A DNA stretch of 64,000 bases from Neovahlkampfia damariscottae (lineage: Eukaryota; Heterolobosea; Selenaionea; Neovahlkampfiida; Neovahlkampfiidae), in NCBI GenBank assembly GCA_016618085.1, contig JABLTG010000013.1, positions 1-64,000 on the forward strand, given 5' to 3'. The notes under the pieces are model-generated. The model worked only from the letters and a program-made list of their open reading frames with translations, was not told the origin of the DNA and did no database searches. A program made the translations under genes and the position numbers. Shown here in pieces: positions 22,021 to 36,546 of this stretch (the stretch's first letter is position 1; each line of letters starts with the position of its first letter).

Positions 22021-23178
22021 TTATTTTCTTTTTGTATTTTGATCAATTGTAATCAATAATTTTTCATTAATGTCCAAAGTTTCAGCTGATTCTTCTTGAA
22101 TTTGTTCTAAAATTTGAATATACTCTTTCATCTCTTTTATTTGTTGTTCAAGTGAAGATGTTGCTTCTTTTGATTGTTTTTGTAGTTCTGATGTTTTTGT
22201 TTCCAACTCTTTTTCTGTTTGTTCTTTTAACTTTTCAAGTGAATTTTGAAGTTCATTTTTTTCACTTTCCAGTTTTTTTATTTCATTTGCCAATTCTTGA
22301 GTTTCAATATTTTCATCTTCTTCCTCTTCATTTAATATTTTACTTTCTTGTTTTGGTGATGTTTCTTTTTCCATTTCGGAAGATTTAAAAATACTTCCTT
22401 CTGGTTGAAGTGCAGCTTGTTGAGATTGTTTACTCAACGCTTCTTCATATAAATCAAAGAATTGTGTTCTTTGTTGTCGAAGTAATTCAAGTTCTTCTTT
22501 TAAATCACCTTCTCTAATTTCTCTCATTTCTAATTCTCTGCTAACTTCTTCATTTTTTTTCTTTAGAGCTTCAATTTCTTTTTTTAAATCATTTAATGAT
22601 CCATTTACAATTTTATCTTCTTGTTCTGTCTCATTTCTTCGAGGTGACACTGTTCTGGTGCTAGTTTTGCCAGGTGGTTTTAACTTTTTAAACCCTTCAT
22701 TTTTATCAATTTTCTTGGTTTCTGTTTCTTTTTTATTGTTATTTGTATCTTTAGGTAATGATTGTAACTCCTTTTGTAAATTTTTTATTTCTTCTTTTAA
22801 TCTACTAACTTCATCTTTATTCGTTTGTTTTAATTTTTCAATTTCTTTTTTTTCGGAAGAAATAGTCTCAGAGGATACTCTTTCATATTTTTTTATCAAT
22901 GTTTTAACATTCTTTGTAAAAATATTTTTGTTATTTGATTGTTGTAGTTGTTGCTGTTGTTCTTCATCTAATTTTTGGTTTTTTTGAATTTTTTCGTTCA
23001 GTAATTGAAAATTTAATAGAAACTCGTCTTCGTTTGAAAATTCTTTGTGTTGTGTAAAATCTTCTTTCAAAAAAATGTCATTCAAGCCTGTGATGAGCAT
23101 CTGGAACTCTTTCTTTATAGCATCAAAATTTTTCGAGTTTTCTGATGTTTTTGTTTCATTTGCTGTGGAAGAACTCAT
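22021..23178 (-). CDS. Coiled-coil protein, 385 aa, unrecognised
   Basis: Intronless. A short Ser/Thr-rich start (MSSSTANETKTSENSKNFDA) and a small helical segment (KKEFQMLITGLNDIFLKEDF) are followed by nearly continuous coiled coil from about residue 100 to the end, broken by a basic Pro/Ser patch (LKPPGKTSTRTVSPRRNE). The SPRR context could be phosphorylated. Long coiled coils with such a patch suggest cytoskeletal or centrosomal scaffolds, but there is no diagnostic domain. Divergent from ALG5 by 224 bp containing CCAAT at 23271. Confidence 0.75.
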   Translation of the reverse strand: MSSSTANETKTSENSKNFDAIKKEFQMLITGLNDIFLKEDFTQHKEFSNEDEFLLNFQLLNEKIQKNQKLDEEQQQQLQQSNNKNIFTKNVKTLIKKYERVSSETISSEKKEIEKLKQTNKDEVSRLKEEIKNLQKELQSLPKDTNNNKKETETKKIDKNEGFKKLKPPGKTSTRTVSPRRNETEQEDKIVNGSLNDLKKEIEALKKKNEEVSRELEMREIREGDLKEELELLRQQRTQFFDLYEEALSKQSQQAALQPEGSIFKSSEMEKETSPKQESKILNEEEEDENIETQELANEIKKLESEKNELQNSLEKLKEQTEKELETKTSELQKQSKEATSSLEQQIKEMKEYIQILEQIQEESAETLDINEKLLITIDQNTKRK

Positions 23179-23402
23179 TTTTTTCTCTTTAAATTATATA
23201 TTACAATCAAAAAATGTTTCAAAGGTTAAATTTAGGAGTTTCTCACTTGTGGAGATTTTTTATCCGTTATCCAATGAAAATCAATCAATCAAGAATTCTT
23301 TTTATTATCCTAATTTTTTATTATTTTTTAAAAAATAAGAAATTTGAAAAAATTTGAAAACGGTCTTCATTTTCCAACAAATTCATTGGTACAACTGTTT
23401 GA

Positions 23403-24458
23403 ATGAAAATGTGGGTGAATTTGTTGGTTGGTTTTATTGCCATTGCTTTTAGTATTGGATATATAGTTCTATATGTTAGAGCTAAAAATTTAATAACTCC
23501 ATACAAATTCAAAGATTACCAGTTTTCAAAAATTAATAATTATTCACCAACTCCTACAACCATTTTTGATGAACCAAGTTTATATTTGACAATTGTAGCA
23601 CCTGCATATAATGAAGAAGAACGTGTTTGTTCAATGCTTGATGAAACTCTCCAATACCTCGAAAAAAGACAAAAAGAAGATTCAAAATTCACTTTTGAAA
23701 TTATAGTTGTTAACGATGGAAGTAAAGACAAAACAATTGATGTTGTTCAAAAAGTATTTATTATATTATTTTAATAGAATTAGTATATTGAAAAAAAAGA
23801 CCAAGGAAGAGATGTTCTAAGACTATTAGATTTGAAACAAAACAGAGGAAAAGGTTTTGCTGTAAAACAGGGTATTATAAAGAGTAGAGGAAAATTCATT
23901 TTAATGGCTGATGCTGATGCTGCTACAGATATCAATGATCTTTCAAAATTGGAAAAAAATTTGAAAGATGTTGCAATAGGTTCAAGAGCACATTTAACAA
24001 AAGAAAATCAAGTTAAAGTAAAGAAAAAAAAAATTTTTTAAAAAACAATTGAAAAAAAGAGAAACTTTTTTCGTAATATAATCAGTAATACATCACATAA
24101 ATTGACAAGATACGTTGCTGGTATTTATGTTGCTGAAGATACTCAATGTGGATTTAAGTTATTCAAAAGAGAAATAGCAAAAGTTCTATTTTTGAATTTG
24201 AATAGTGATAGATGGTGTTTTGATGTGGATGTTCTTCATATTGCTCAAAAATTAAAATATGACGTTAAAGAAGTACTTCAAAAAAACTAAAAAATTAACA
24301 TCTTGAAGATTGGAGTGAATTGGATGGAAAAAGATGGTAGTCATTTAACTTTATATGGAATGTTTACTATTGCAAGAGATTTACTTTTAGTTCGTTTATA
24401 TTATATTTTTGGATTTTGGAAAATTAATCCAAACCCAAGATTAGCTGATTTTTCATGA
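23403..24458 (+). CDS. ALG5: Dolichyl-phosphate beta-glucosyltransferase ALG5
   Basis: Four exons with introns 23754-23783, 24018-24059 and 24273-24308. An N-terminal membrane anchor ([19 protein letters not shown]) is followed by a GT2 glycosyltransferase domain: [55 protein letters not shown] (DxD motif), [17 protein letters not shown] and RWCFDVDVL. The order and the anchor match ALG5, which makes dolichyl-phosphate-glucose on the cytosolic ER face for N-glycan assembly. The product ends [10 protein letters not shown]. Length (~315 aa) is normal. Confidence 0.94.
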
Positions 24459-24484
24459 AATTTTTCGTTTCTAAATTAAAATTT

Positions 24485-26123
24485 TTATTTAACTTTCTTT
24501 AATGGAACAAATCTAATATGATGATTTTTTGGTTCTTGAAGTAATGGTCTTCCGTCTTCAGGTTCCACACAAATATTTTTCAAATCTCCTGTGTATTCAA
24601 TGTTGTAATTTCTCAAAAGATTAATAATGAAAACATTTTGTTCCAACAAAGAAAAGTTATTTCCGATACAAACTCTTGATCCACCACTTTAAAAAATTTT
24701 GTGTTAAATTTTTTTTTTAAAAAACCTGAAAGGAATCCATCCATATCTTGGAACTTTAAATTTTTCTTGACCTTCTTTTGACCATCTTTCAGGTCTAAAA
24801 ACATCAGGATCACCATAAATTTCTTTTGAACGATGAACAGAGTGAATATGAATGGTAACAGCATAACCCTTAGGAATTTTATAACCATCCAAGACAACGT
24901 CTTTTGATGTTAATCTTGGTGGAACTGTTGAAATCGGTGTGTACATTCTAAGGACTTCTTTAATTACACAAGGAAGATATTGAAGTGATTTTATGTTTTG
25001 ACTGTTTGGTTCAGCGTCTCCAAGAACTTCGTCAATTTCTTTTCTCACTTTAGCTTGTACATCTTGATGATAAGCTAATTGATAGATGATGAAAGCAAGA
25101 TTATTTGCTGTTCTAAGAAAAAAAACGTTAAGAATTTTTTTTTTTTTTTTTTTTTTTTACGTTTCATGACCAGCCAAAAAGAATGCTAAAACATTATCTC
25201 TAATTTCAGTATCTGTCAAAGCTTTTTCTGGGTCTGAGTTTGATTGTGAATCAATCATATTATCCAACATTGAGACTCTTTTATAATTTGGGTCTTTAAG
25301 TTTTTCTCTTGTTTGATTTGAAAGTTTATGTACCAATTCATTCATGATTTCAATATTCTTTTCTGTTTTAATATTTCTTGGTAAGAATGGAAACCATGAA
25401 AACAAATTATTCCACAAAGCAGCTTGAGGTGTCAGAATGTTACTTGTTAAATCAGTATAAGCTTCCATATATTTATCTAATTGACCTAATAATGAATTAA
25501 ATTCATGTCCAAATACACATTTTCCTAAAACATCAAGAGCTAATCTTTGTGTTAAATCTCTGATGTTATCAGTTTCTCTTCCCATTTTTTCAATTGCTTG
25601 AAGTGTAACTTTTGCTTTTTCTCTAAAAACGTCACAATAGTTGTCTAAATTATAAAATGATTTATCAATAATTGCTCTGCCTTTTTTCCAGACATGTCCA
25701 TTTGCAGCTACTAAATGAGTTTCACCCCAAAAAATTTTATAATACTTTCCAAGTGGAAAATCCATTTTTTGGAAAGTATCAGGATCAGCAAAGACTTTTT
25801 GAACTAAATCTGGTGCTACAATCATGACATTGTGAAAGTGTAAAAAAAATAAAGAACCAATTCTGTCCCAACCATTTGGATGATCTCTTTGAAATTCAGC
25901 ACTAATTAAAGATAGTGATTTTCTTTGGTAAACAATTTCAAAAATGGATCTCCACATTGAAAATGAAGCTGGTATTGGTTTGCCTAGATTTGTTGAACGG
26001 GTAAATTAGTTGTATTTTGTTACCTGTTTTAACATGTACAATTTTAGATCTGACCCACCATTGATACAATTCACCTACGACGTAAATAAGTACAAACGGT
26101 AAAATGATGTTGAGTAACCACAT
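24485..26123 (-). CDS. Cytochrome P450 monooxygenase, membrane-anchored
   Basis: Four exons with introns 25984-26023, 25113-25160 and 24687-24725. An N-terminal signal-anchor (MWLLNIILPFVLIYVVGELY) indicates ER insertion. P450 landmarks: I-helix LAFFLAGHETTANNL (AGxxT), K-helix EVLRMYTP (ExxR), PERW region (DPDVFRPERWSKEG), and the heme loop SGGSRVCIGNNF, whose Cys ligates heme; the usual FGGGPR is here FSGGSR. Length about 500 residues, full size. Substrate is unknown. P450s need O2, which argues for an aerobic or microaerobic organism. Confidence 0.94.
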
Positions 26124-28006
<1,883 letters not shown>

Positions 28007-28173
28007 TCTTTTTTTTTTGTTTGTTTCGAAATTTCTGATTGGCGAATTTTTCACTTTTTTTCAGCTGGTTGATTTCAATAAAAAAAAAATGAGATTTTTT
28101 TTGCAATTTAATTTTGAGTTTAAATTACAATTTTGATACATTAGGAAATCAACCAATTGAAATAGAATCAAAA

Positions 28174-29097
28174 ATGAAGGAAATAATGGAGAAGCACAGA
28201 AATAATAACTGTGAGCTGAGACATGATCAAATACGTTTAACAATCAATGAAATCCGTTCAGTACTTCCAATATATTATTAACACTTTAACTAAGAATTTA
28301 GAACTCAAATCAAAAGATCCTCAAAAAATAAAATTAAATATAGTCAAAGGAATGAGAGATGAAGAAAAATGTGAACACATATCAGATTTATTAAATGATG
28401 AACTTACAAAAGTACTTTTCTTCATTCAATTATTTACAGAACCAACACTGTTAAAAGCAGTTGTTGAAAAGGAACTTAAAATGAAATCTGATGAATTAAA
28501 AATAGTATTTTCTTGGTTTTAATTTTGACAAAATATCATTAGATTTTAAAAAAAATTCAACAAATTTATCCAAATCTTTGGAATGAATACACCACAAAAA
28601 TTTATTTAAATGAAAAATATGCTACAGTAAATCTTAATAAAAACTAAAATATTCAATCAAAGGTTGCTTTAAAATATGCTAAATCACAGAAAATAAATTC
28701 ATCAACAACACCAAAATCGACTTCCAATGAAAATACTGAATTTTTTATCCAAGATGAAATTATTGAAACATTCAGCGTGGTAAATGCACCAAAAAATAGT
28801 GTTCAATTAGATCAACTTGATGATTATAAATCACTTAAAGGTCAGATTCTCTTTTTTCAAAAAATCAATTTTGGTGACCATGAAGATTATAAATTATGTT
28901 GCAATGGAGAAACAGAAAAATTTTCAAATTATTTTTTTTTGGATCAGAACAATACTCGTTTGATTAAAAGTACACATCAACAAGAACCAATGTATATAAA
29001 AGGAAAAGTTATTAATATCAGAGAGATTGAAGGTGGATTGAGGTATAACTTGCAACAAGGAACAAAAATTGTTGTAATAAAATTAAAACCAATGTAA
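28174..29097 (+). CDS. Unrecognised protein, possible OB-like C-terminal domain
   Basis: Four exons with introns 28261-28294, 28505-28542 and 28627-28662. Start at the ATG at 28174 (MKEIMEKHRNNNCELRHDQI), with CCAAT at 28151. The N-terminal half is helical (KVLFFIQLFTEPTLLKAVVE). After a Ser/Thr-rich linker (SSTTPKSTSNENTEF) comes a beta-rich C-terminal domain: LKGQILFFQKINFGDHEDYK, SNYFFLDQNNTRLIKSTHQQ, EPMYIKGKVINIREIEGGLR and TKIVVIKLKPM. Alternating hydrophobics in five strands suggest an OB-like or similar barrel. Function unknown; the exon joins are consistent but the gene is a reconstruction. Confidence 0.65.
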
Positions 29098-29469
29098 ATA
29101 CAATTTTTTTAGTTGATAGTTTATTCAATTATTATAGTTTCTTTCCGAACTTTCAAGATTTTTAACTTTTGAATTTTCAAAATCTGAAAGTGAAGAATCA
29201 TGGATTTAATTCTTTTGAATAAATGTTTGAAAGAAAACAGTTCTGTATGACAAATTTGAAACTAGTTTTCTTTATCAAAAAAATATTGCAATCTATTTTT
29301 TTTTCATTGATCTTTAAATTTTCATTCAACCTTTCTTTGATTTGTTTCATTTTTTATAATCCACATTTTTTTAACAAACACTTAATTCGTTATTCGTTGT
29401 AACTCATTTATTGGACAAAAATTAACCAATAAAAATAATTCTCTTCACTTTTTCATCAATTCCATTCAA
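29098..29469. other. Intergenic region upstream of coatomer alpha
   Basis: A 372 bp T-rich gap. At its 3' end an ATTGG/CCAAT pair (tttattggacaaaaattaaccaat, about 29408-29430) lies about 40-60 bp before the coatomer ATG, as for other genes here. On the minus strand short frames exist (MKKKIDCNIFLIKKTSFKFV...) but have no supporting motif; I do not call a gene. Confidence 0.5.
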
Positions 29470-32400
29470 ATGGTAAATTTACTCTTTTTTTAAAAAAACA
29501 AAAGTTGATAAAATACGAAGCAAGAAGTAAAAGAGTAAAAGGTGTTGCTTTCCATCCAAAAAGACCTTGGTTATTAACCAGTTTACATTCAGGACAAATT
29601 AATCTTTATGATTATCGAATGGGCACACTTTTAGAAGTTTTTGCAGAACATGAAGGTCCTGTTCGTGGAATACATTTCCATGAAACACAACCACTTTTTG
29701 TTTCAGGAGGTGATGATTACAAGGTGAAAGTTTGGAATTATAAATTAAAGAGATGTTTATTTACATTAACTGGACATTTAGATTATATTCGTACTGTTCA
29801 ATTTCATCCAGAACAAGTAAAAAAAAAAAAAAAAAAAAAATTAAATTTTGTTATAGCCTTGGATCATTTCAGCATCTGATGACAATACAGTTAGAGTTTG
29901 GAATTGGCAATCAAGACAATGTATGAGTATTTTAACAGGTCATAATCATTATGTCATGTCTGCTTTCTTTCATCCTCGTGAGGATTTAATTGTAACAGCT
30001 TCACTTGATCAAAGTGTTAGAGTTTGGGATTCTTCTGGATTAAAACAAAAAACTGTTGATGATTACACTAAAGTAGCACAATTAAATCAAGATTTATTCG
30101 GTTCAAATGATGTAATGGTTAAATTCATTTTAGAAGGACATGAAAGAGGTGTAAATTGGGCTTATTTTCATCCAACTTTACAACTTATTGTATCAGGAGC
30201 AGATGATAAAGTTGTTAAATTATGGAGATTTAATGATACTAGAGCATGGGAAATTGATAATTTACGTGGACATTCAAATAATGTTTCATGTGCTATTTTT
30301 CATAGTCAACAAGATTATGTTATTTCTAATTCAGAAGATAAATCAATTAGAGTTTGGGATTTCAACAAAAATACATTTCTTTATAGTTATAAAAGAGAAA
30401 ATGATAGATTTTGGGTTTTAAATTGTCATCCAAAACAAAATTTAGTTGCTGCAGGACATGATAATGGAGTTATAGTTTTTAAATTTGAAAGAGAAAGACC
30501 AGCATCATGTGTTTATAAAGGTGTTTTATATTATGTTAAAGATAAATATCTTAGACAATACAATTTTGATAAAAATATAGAAACAACTATTGGTATGATT
30601 AAAAAACAACCAATGAGACCAATTAGAAATTTATCATTTGTTGATGGTGTTTTATTAATTACAGTTGATAATGAATCACAAGATTCAAATGATTGGGAAT
30701 ACTTAAAAATTACAAATCCAAAATCAAGTGATGTTGATTATTGTTCACAACTTAAAAAAGGATCTGGTTATAATGCTGTATTCTCTGGTAGAAAAATGGT
30801 TTATCTTGATAAAAATAGAAATATTCAAGTTGAAAATACAAAAACAGGTCAATTTAAACAAGTTTCTCTTTCAATTCCTTCAATTGAATCAATATTCTCT
30901 GCTCATCCTGGTAGAATTTTAATCAAAACTGAAGAGAAAATTTATTTATATGATTTTGAACAATCTTCAATTATAGCTGAAATTACAGCACCTGGTACAA
31001 AATATGTTATTTGGTCAGAAGATATGTCAAGAATTGCATTTATGTCAAAACATAATATCGTTTTAACAACTGGAAAATTAGAAGAATTATGTTCTTTACA
31101 TGAAATTATTAGAATCAAATCAGGTGCATTTGATGAAAATGGAGTTTTAATTTATACTACATTGAATCATATGAAATATTGTTTAGAATTTGGTGATTCT
31201 GGTATAATCAAAACTATTGAAGATCCAATTTATCTTGTTAAAGTTAAATCAAATGGAATTTATTATTTAGATAGAGAAGGAAATTGTAATTTGACTTATA
31301 TTGATGCAACTGAATATCGTTTTAAATTGGCATTAAGTCAAGGTAAAACAAGACAAGTTAAAGAAATTATGAGTAAATCAACTATACTTGGAGATTCAAT
31401 AATTTCATATCTTCAAAAAAAAGGATATCCTCAAGTTGCATTTAAATTTGTTCAAGATGATTTAACAAAATTTAAATTAGCAATTGAATGTGGAAATATT
31501 AAATCAGCATTATCTATTGCTCATAAATTAAAAAATAATGATTGTTGGGATTTATTAGCTCAAGAAGCATTAGAACAAGGTGATTATGAAATTGTTGAAA
31601 AAGCATATCAAAGAACAAATTCATATGATAAATTATCATTTCTTTATTTGATTAATGGAAATATGAAAGATTTACAAATGATGTCAAAAATAGCAAATAT
31701 GAGAAAAGATAATATGTCAAGATTTCATAATGCTTTGTTATTAGGTGATGTTGAATCACGTGTTCAAGTTTTAGAAGATTCAGGTCAAATTCAATTGGCT
31801 TATGTTACTGCAAAGACACATGGTTTAGAAGATAAATTAAAACATTTAGAAACACTTTTAGGTGAAGATAATATACCAAAAAATATTCCAGAAAAATCAA
31901 CTTTAATTCTTCCTCCAACACCAGTTTATAAATTAAATTCTAATTTCAATTGGCCATTACTTACAAAACAAGAACAAATTAATTATGATGATGATGATGA
32001 TGAAATTGTTGATTCAGTTGGTGATTCTGGTAATCTTGATGATATTTCATTAGGTTCAGGATGGACTGATGGAATTCAACTTGGAAATAAAGATGAAGAT
32101 GATAAAAAACAAGAAGAAGAAAAAGAAGAAGAAATTGATGATGAATTAGGTGAATTAGGTGGTGGAGCTTGGGGAGGTGGTTTATCAGATATTGGAATTG
32201 ATATGAGTGAAATGAATATGCCAACTGGAAATTCAGAATTTGAAGAAATTCCAACTATTGGAAAATCAATTGAAGAATGTTGGATTGAAAATTCTGATTT
32301 AGCAGTTGATCATATTGCAGCTGGATCATTTAGAACAGCAATGGATATTTTATCAAAACAATGTGGAATTATTAATTTTACTCCTTTAAAAAGTTTATTT

Positions 32401-33189
32401 TTGACAATTTATTCAGGATCTAAATTATATTTACCAACAAATCCAATTACAACATCAGTTGCTTATTCACTTCAATTAAATCAAACAGATGATATTGAAG
32501 AAACAAGAGAAAAAACTTTACCTGTTGTTTCAACACCATCAGTTGATGAATTAAAACAATTATTAAAACCTGCATTTAAAGAGGTTACAGATGGGAAATT
32601 CTCAGATGCAAAAGATAGTTTCACAAAAATTTTACATACCATTTTATTTGTTGTTGTCAGAAATAGAAAAGAAGAAAAAGAAGTTAAAGAGATTTTAAAA
32701 CAATGTATGGAGTATATTGTTGCTTTAAGAATGGAAACTATTAGAAAAGAAACAAAAGATACAAAGAAAGGATTAGAATTATCTGCTTATTTTACACATG
32801 CAAAACTTAGTCAAATTCATTTAATGTTGAGTTTAGTTTCAACTATGACAGTTCATTATAAAGCAGAAAATTTTTCAACTGCTGCTGGATTCGCAAAAAG
32901 ATTGAAAAAACTTTCACCTCCTGCAAAATTAGAACAACAAGCAAATTTTGTTTTACAAGCTGCAACTAAAAATTCAACAAACAAATTTGATGATTTGAAT
33001 TATGAACCTAAAAATCCATTTGTTATTTGTTCAGCAAGTTTGACTCCAATTTATGCTGGAAGTGAATCAATTAATTGCTCATATTGTTTTGCACCATACT
33101 TGAAGGAATATGATGGAAATTTATGTCCAGTTTGCAATTTAGGTGCCATTGGAAAATCAAGTTCTGGATTGAACAATTTGAGAAATTAA
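29470..33189 (+). CDS. COPA: Coatomer subunit alpha (alpha-COP)
   Basis: The first coding exon is just the start codon (ATG, 29470-29472), followed by a 32 bp intron (29473-29504), exon 29505-29816, a 40 bp intron (29817-29856) and the main exon 29857-33189. The join gives [20 protein letters not shown], the normal alpha-COP start. N-terminal WD40 repeats follow ([44 protein letters not shown]), then a second propeller, an alpha-solenoid ([20 protein letters not shown]), an acidic linker, and the COPI C-terminal domain with a zinc-ribbon-like end (CSYCFAPY...CPVC). Full length ~1220 aa. It builds the COPI coat cage and binds KKxx cargo. Confidence 0.97.
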
Positions 33190-33203
33190 AATTTTTATTA
33201 TTT

Positions 33204-35614
33204 TTAAAATTCATCCCAATTGAAATCATTTTTTGATTTTTTATCATCATCAAAATCAAAATCCCAATCATTTGATTTCTTTTCATTTTTTGGTTTATTT
33301 TTTTCATCATTAGAAAATAAATCATTGAAATCAACTTCATTTGTTGGTTTTTTTGAAGTCAATTTTGTATTTACTTTTCTTGCTGGTTTTTTATTCAATT
33401 CTTTATTGATGCTTGAATCAAAAATATCATTAATGTCTTTCTTTTTTTCTGTTTTCTTTGTAGCTGTTTTTAAAGCAGGTTTCTTTTTTTCTTGCATTTG
33501 TGTGAAAATCTCATCTTCCCAAGTATCATTATCTTCTAAATTATCCCAATTATTATCAGGAGCAACTTTTTTTCCATGAGAACTTTTCGGTTTTGGACTA
33601 GTCTTCTTCTCCTCAATATTTGGAAATGATTGTTTTTTTACGATTGATTTTTGTTTAGGAATTTCTTCTTTCAATTTTGGATGTACATAAGAAGATGAAT
33701 TATTTTCTACTGGTTTAGTTGCTGTCTGAGGTGTTGGAGTATCTGTTTTCTTTCCTATTGATGTAACTGAATTAATGGCCCATGATAAATAACCAGAAGA
33801 ATCATTTGATTCTTCTTTAACTTTTGGAGTCCATGAATCTTCTGAAACAATTGGTGAAATCTCTCGTAAGATGGTATACATACAATCCAAAGCAGCTTCT
33901 CGAACTTGTTTATCTGTGTCGATTGTCATTGGAGACACCATTGTCAATATTTTACCACCTTTATCTGTCACAGAAAAATATTGCTTTGTTGCAACGATTG
34001 CTTTTAAAACAGACAATCTGGAATGAACAAAAGGATCTTTTAAACTTCTACTGAATACGTTGATGATCCATTCACTTCTAATCTTCTCAGAAAATGAAGG
34101 AACTAATCTACCAAATGCAATGATCGTATTTGTACGAATTCCTGGTTCTGGATCAGTTTGAAGTTTCCACATGTACTTAATAACTTCATTTGAAACTATT
34201 TCTTCATTTAACTTTGGTACAATATCAATCATACTTTTAACAGTTTCTTCTCTAATTTGTGAAACAGGATCAACAAATCCTTTTGAAATTGGTGGATAAA
34301 TTTTTGATTGAATGATTGTATTATCAATGAAAGGTATAATTGATTTTAAATTCTTCAATAAATTCAATCTAATATATTTATCATTACTTGAAAACAAGTC
34401 AATGATTTCTGGAATGAAAATCTCTTTGTATTCAACTTCATCAAACATTTTACTAATTTCAAAGACTGGAATAATAGCTTGTGATTTTTGTTCAAATTTT
34501 AATGCTTTCAAAAGAAATGGTAAGATTCTGTATTTACAATTTGCTTTTGGAAAATCATTTAAATTATGAACAAGATCATCCATAAATGAAGTGACTTCAT
34601 TGGTGTCTTTTAACGAAACATTTTCTAAAAACAATTGTGTTTCAATGAATGGTGATTCAAAATATTTTGATGATAAAATTTTTGATAGTGTAATTCTTGA
34701 TTCTGGTGATTTATTCAACAATCTCTTGTAAACACTTTGTAATTTCTAATTTAATCAGTTAAATATTTCATTTATTTACATTTGGTATTTTATTGGCTTG
34801 GATAAGTTGATTTGATCTTTCAAAATCTTCTCTTTGAAATATTTGATAACATAAACACCCAATACCCCATGAATCAATACCAAATGGCATTTCTTCAACT
34901 GCTTCCCATTGTTGTGCTGCAAATTCTGGTGCTTTCATTTTTGTTGGAATGAAATTAGAAAATCTCTTAATATTAAATTCATAATGATTTGTATTTGAAG
35001 GTGGTATTTGTGTAAGAAATCCTAAATTACCTAATTTCCAATCACCTGCTTCATTTACAAAAATGGAATCTATAGAAACAAAACCATGATATAAATTATT
35101 CGAATGAAGAAAAGATAACCCAGACTATTGTTAAAAATAAGGTTTTTTTTTTACAATGATTTGATATAAGCCGAATTGTATTGATTGTTGATGGCCTGAT
35201 TCAAGTAACGTTTTTTCAAGTGAGTCATATAAAGGTAAGACATATTCTGTGACTATAAATATATGATCATCTACATTCTCTGAAGAACTAGATTCAAAAA
35301 TTACGTGTTTTTTTTTTGTTTTACTCTAAAAAATTTAAAATCGTTGGGTGACGAATAGTTTTTAGTTTTTTTGAAGTTGTTTGTGCTAAGAGTACTTCTT
35401 CATGTGATTTATTTTTAGTTAAGAATTTGAAAATGGTGACTTTTTTGTTAGTTGTTTTATGTTTTCCTTCAAAAAGATCAAAAATGGAAGATTTTGCATA
35501 AGGTGTTTCAGAAATGATATAATTGAACTATTTTACAAATTAGTCATTTATGGTTATTACTGTTCCTGATGTTGGTCCAACGACGTATGATTTCAGTGAT
35601 TCAAAGAAATTCAT
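33204..35614 (-). CDS. SCYL1: SCY1-like pseudokinase 1 (SCYL1), COPI-associated
   Basis: Start at 35614 (MNFFESLKSYVVGPTSGT); about four short introns in the N-terminal part. Pseudokinase features: KKVTIFKF in place of the usual VAIK lysine region, TIRHPTILNFL, HGFVSIDSIF where the catalytic loop HRD should be, and WKLGNLGF where DFG should be, so it is catalytically dead like SCYL1. Then come HEAT repeats (DPVSQIREETVKSMIDIVPK, VREAALDCMYTIL) and a Lys/Asp-rich tail (DWDFDFDDDKKSKN). SCYL1 binds coatomer and works in Golgi-to-ER traffic. The vertebrate C-terminal RKLD coatomer motif is not present. Its stop is 14 bp from the coatomer alpha stop. Confidence 0.9.
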
Positions 35615-35758
35615 TACCTTTTCTCTTCAATTATGTTAGTTTTTTTGTCCAATGAAAAGGAGAAAAGAAATTGATAAAATTTTAATTAGAAAAATTTAAA
35701 TATTTTTGAATGAAAAAAAAAACGGATAAATCTGTTCAATCAAAGTGGACCAATAATA

Positions 35759-36292
35759 ATGGGTCAAACTTTAAAGAGTTGGTTTTTACAAGTTTTCTCC
35801 ATTAAAGTTTCTCCTTCACGTATCATCATGGTAGGACTAGATAACGCTGGAAAAACAACAATTTTGTACAATATAAATGGAGAATCAAGACCAACAATTC
35901 CAACTCTTGGTTTTAATGTTGAAACTCTTAAAATCAACAATATAACACTGACCATTTGGGATTTAGGAGGACAAGAAAGTGTAAGAAGATTATGGAAACA
36001 TTACTATTTGGCTACAAAAGCAGTAATTTTTGTTGTTGATTCAACAGATCAAGAAAGAATGGAAGAAACTGCAAAAGAACTTCATTATGTTTTAGAAAGT
36101 AGTGAATTAAAAAACGCTACTGTTTTAATTTTTGCAAATAAAAATGATGTAAAAGATTCTCTTGGTGTTGATGAAATATCAAAATTACTTGAACTTGAAT
36201 CTATAAAACAAAAATGGAAAATTCAGTCTTCTTGTGGACTAACAGGTGATGGTATAAAAGAGGGTTTAAAATGGATGTCAAATCAGTTGTGA
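35759..36292 (+). CDS. ARF-family small GTPase
   Basis: Intronless, 177 residues. Gly2 (MGQTL) is the myristoylation site typical of ARF. G1 [11 protein letters not shown], switch [14 protein letters not shown]3 [18 protein letters not shown]4 NKND (ANKNDVKD), and G5-like [10 protein letters not shown]. It is close to ARF1/ARL1/ARL5; the DLGGQESVR variant and Ser/Cys in place of SAxTG leave the exact class open. ARFs recruit coats such as COPI to Golgi membranes. Divergent from SCYL1 by 144 bp with CCAAT at both ends (35649 and 35750), completing a trio of COPI-pathway genes. Confidence 0.93.
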   Translation: MGQTLKSWFLQVFSIKVSPSRIIMVGLDNAGKTTILYNINGESRPTIPTLGFNVETLKINNITLTIWDLGGQESVRRLWKHYYLATKAVIFVVDSTDQERMEETAKELHYVLESSELKNATVLIFANKNDVKDSLGVDEISKLLELESIKQKWKIQSSCGLTGDGIKEGLKWMSNQL

Positions 36293-36546
36293 AAAAGTTT
36301 TGTATGGTGTTTTTTTTTTCTTTTTTTTGTTATTCAAATAAATTTTGTTGTGCTGAATCAAAACTCGGAGAAAAATAGAAGAATTAAAGTGAAAATTTTA
36401 TCAAAATACAGGAGTTCAATTACGAAATTTTTTTTTTGAACCAAGAAATCACCAATGATTGAACAAATTTTGGCTTCAATCAGAAATGTTATTGAATGAA
36501 AATAGAAGAAATCTCTTCTTCGCTTTGAGTTTAGAATAAAATAAAT

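Noticed and set aside
24613-24897. 94-aa minus-strand ORF in the P450 gene
   Set aside because: It reads through an intron and is in the wrong frame; the heme-loop exon explains this region.
31979-32254. His/Leu-rich minus-strand ORF within coatomer alpha
   Set aside because: Antisense to the acidic linker of coatomer alpha, which has strong homology throughout.
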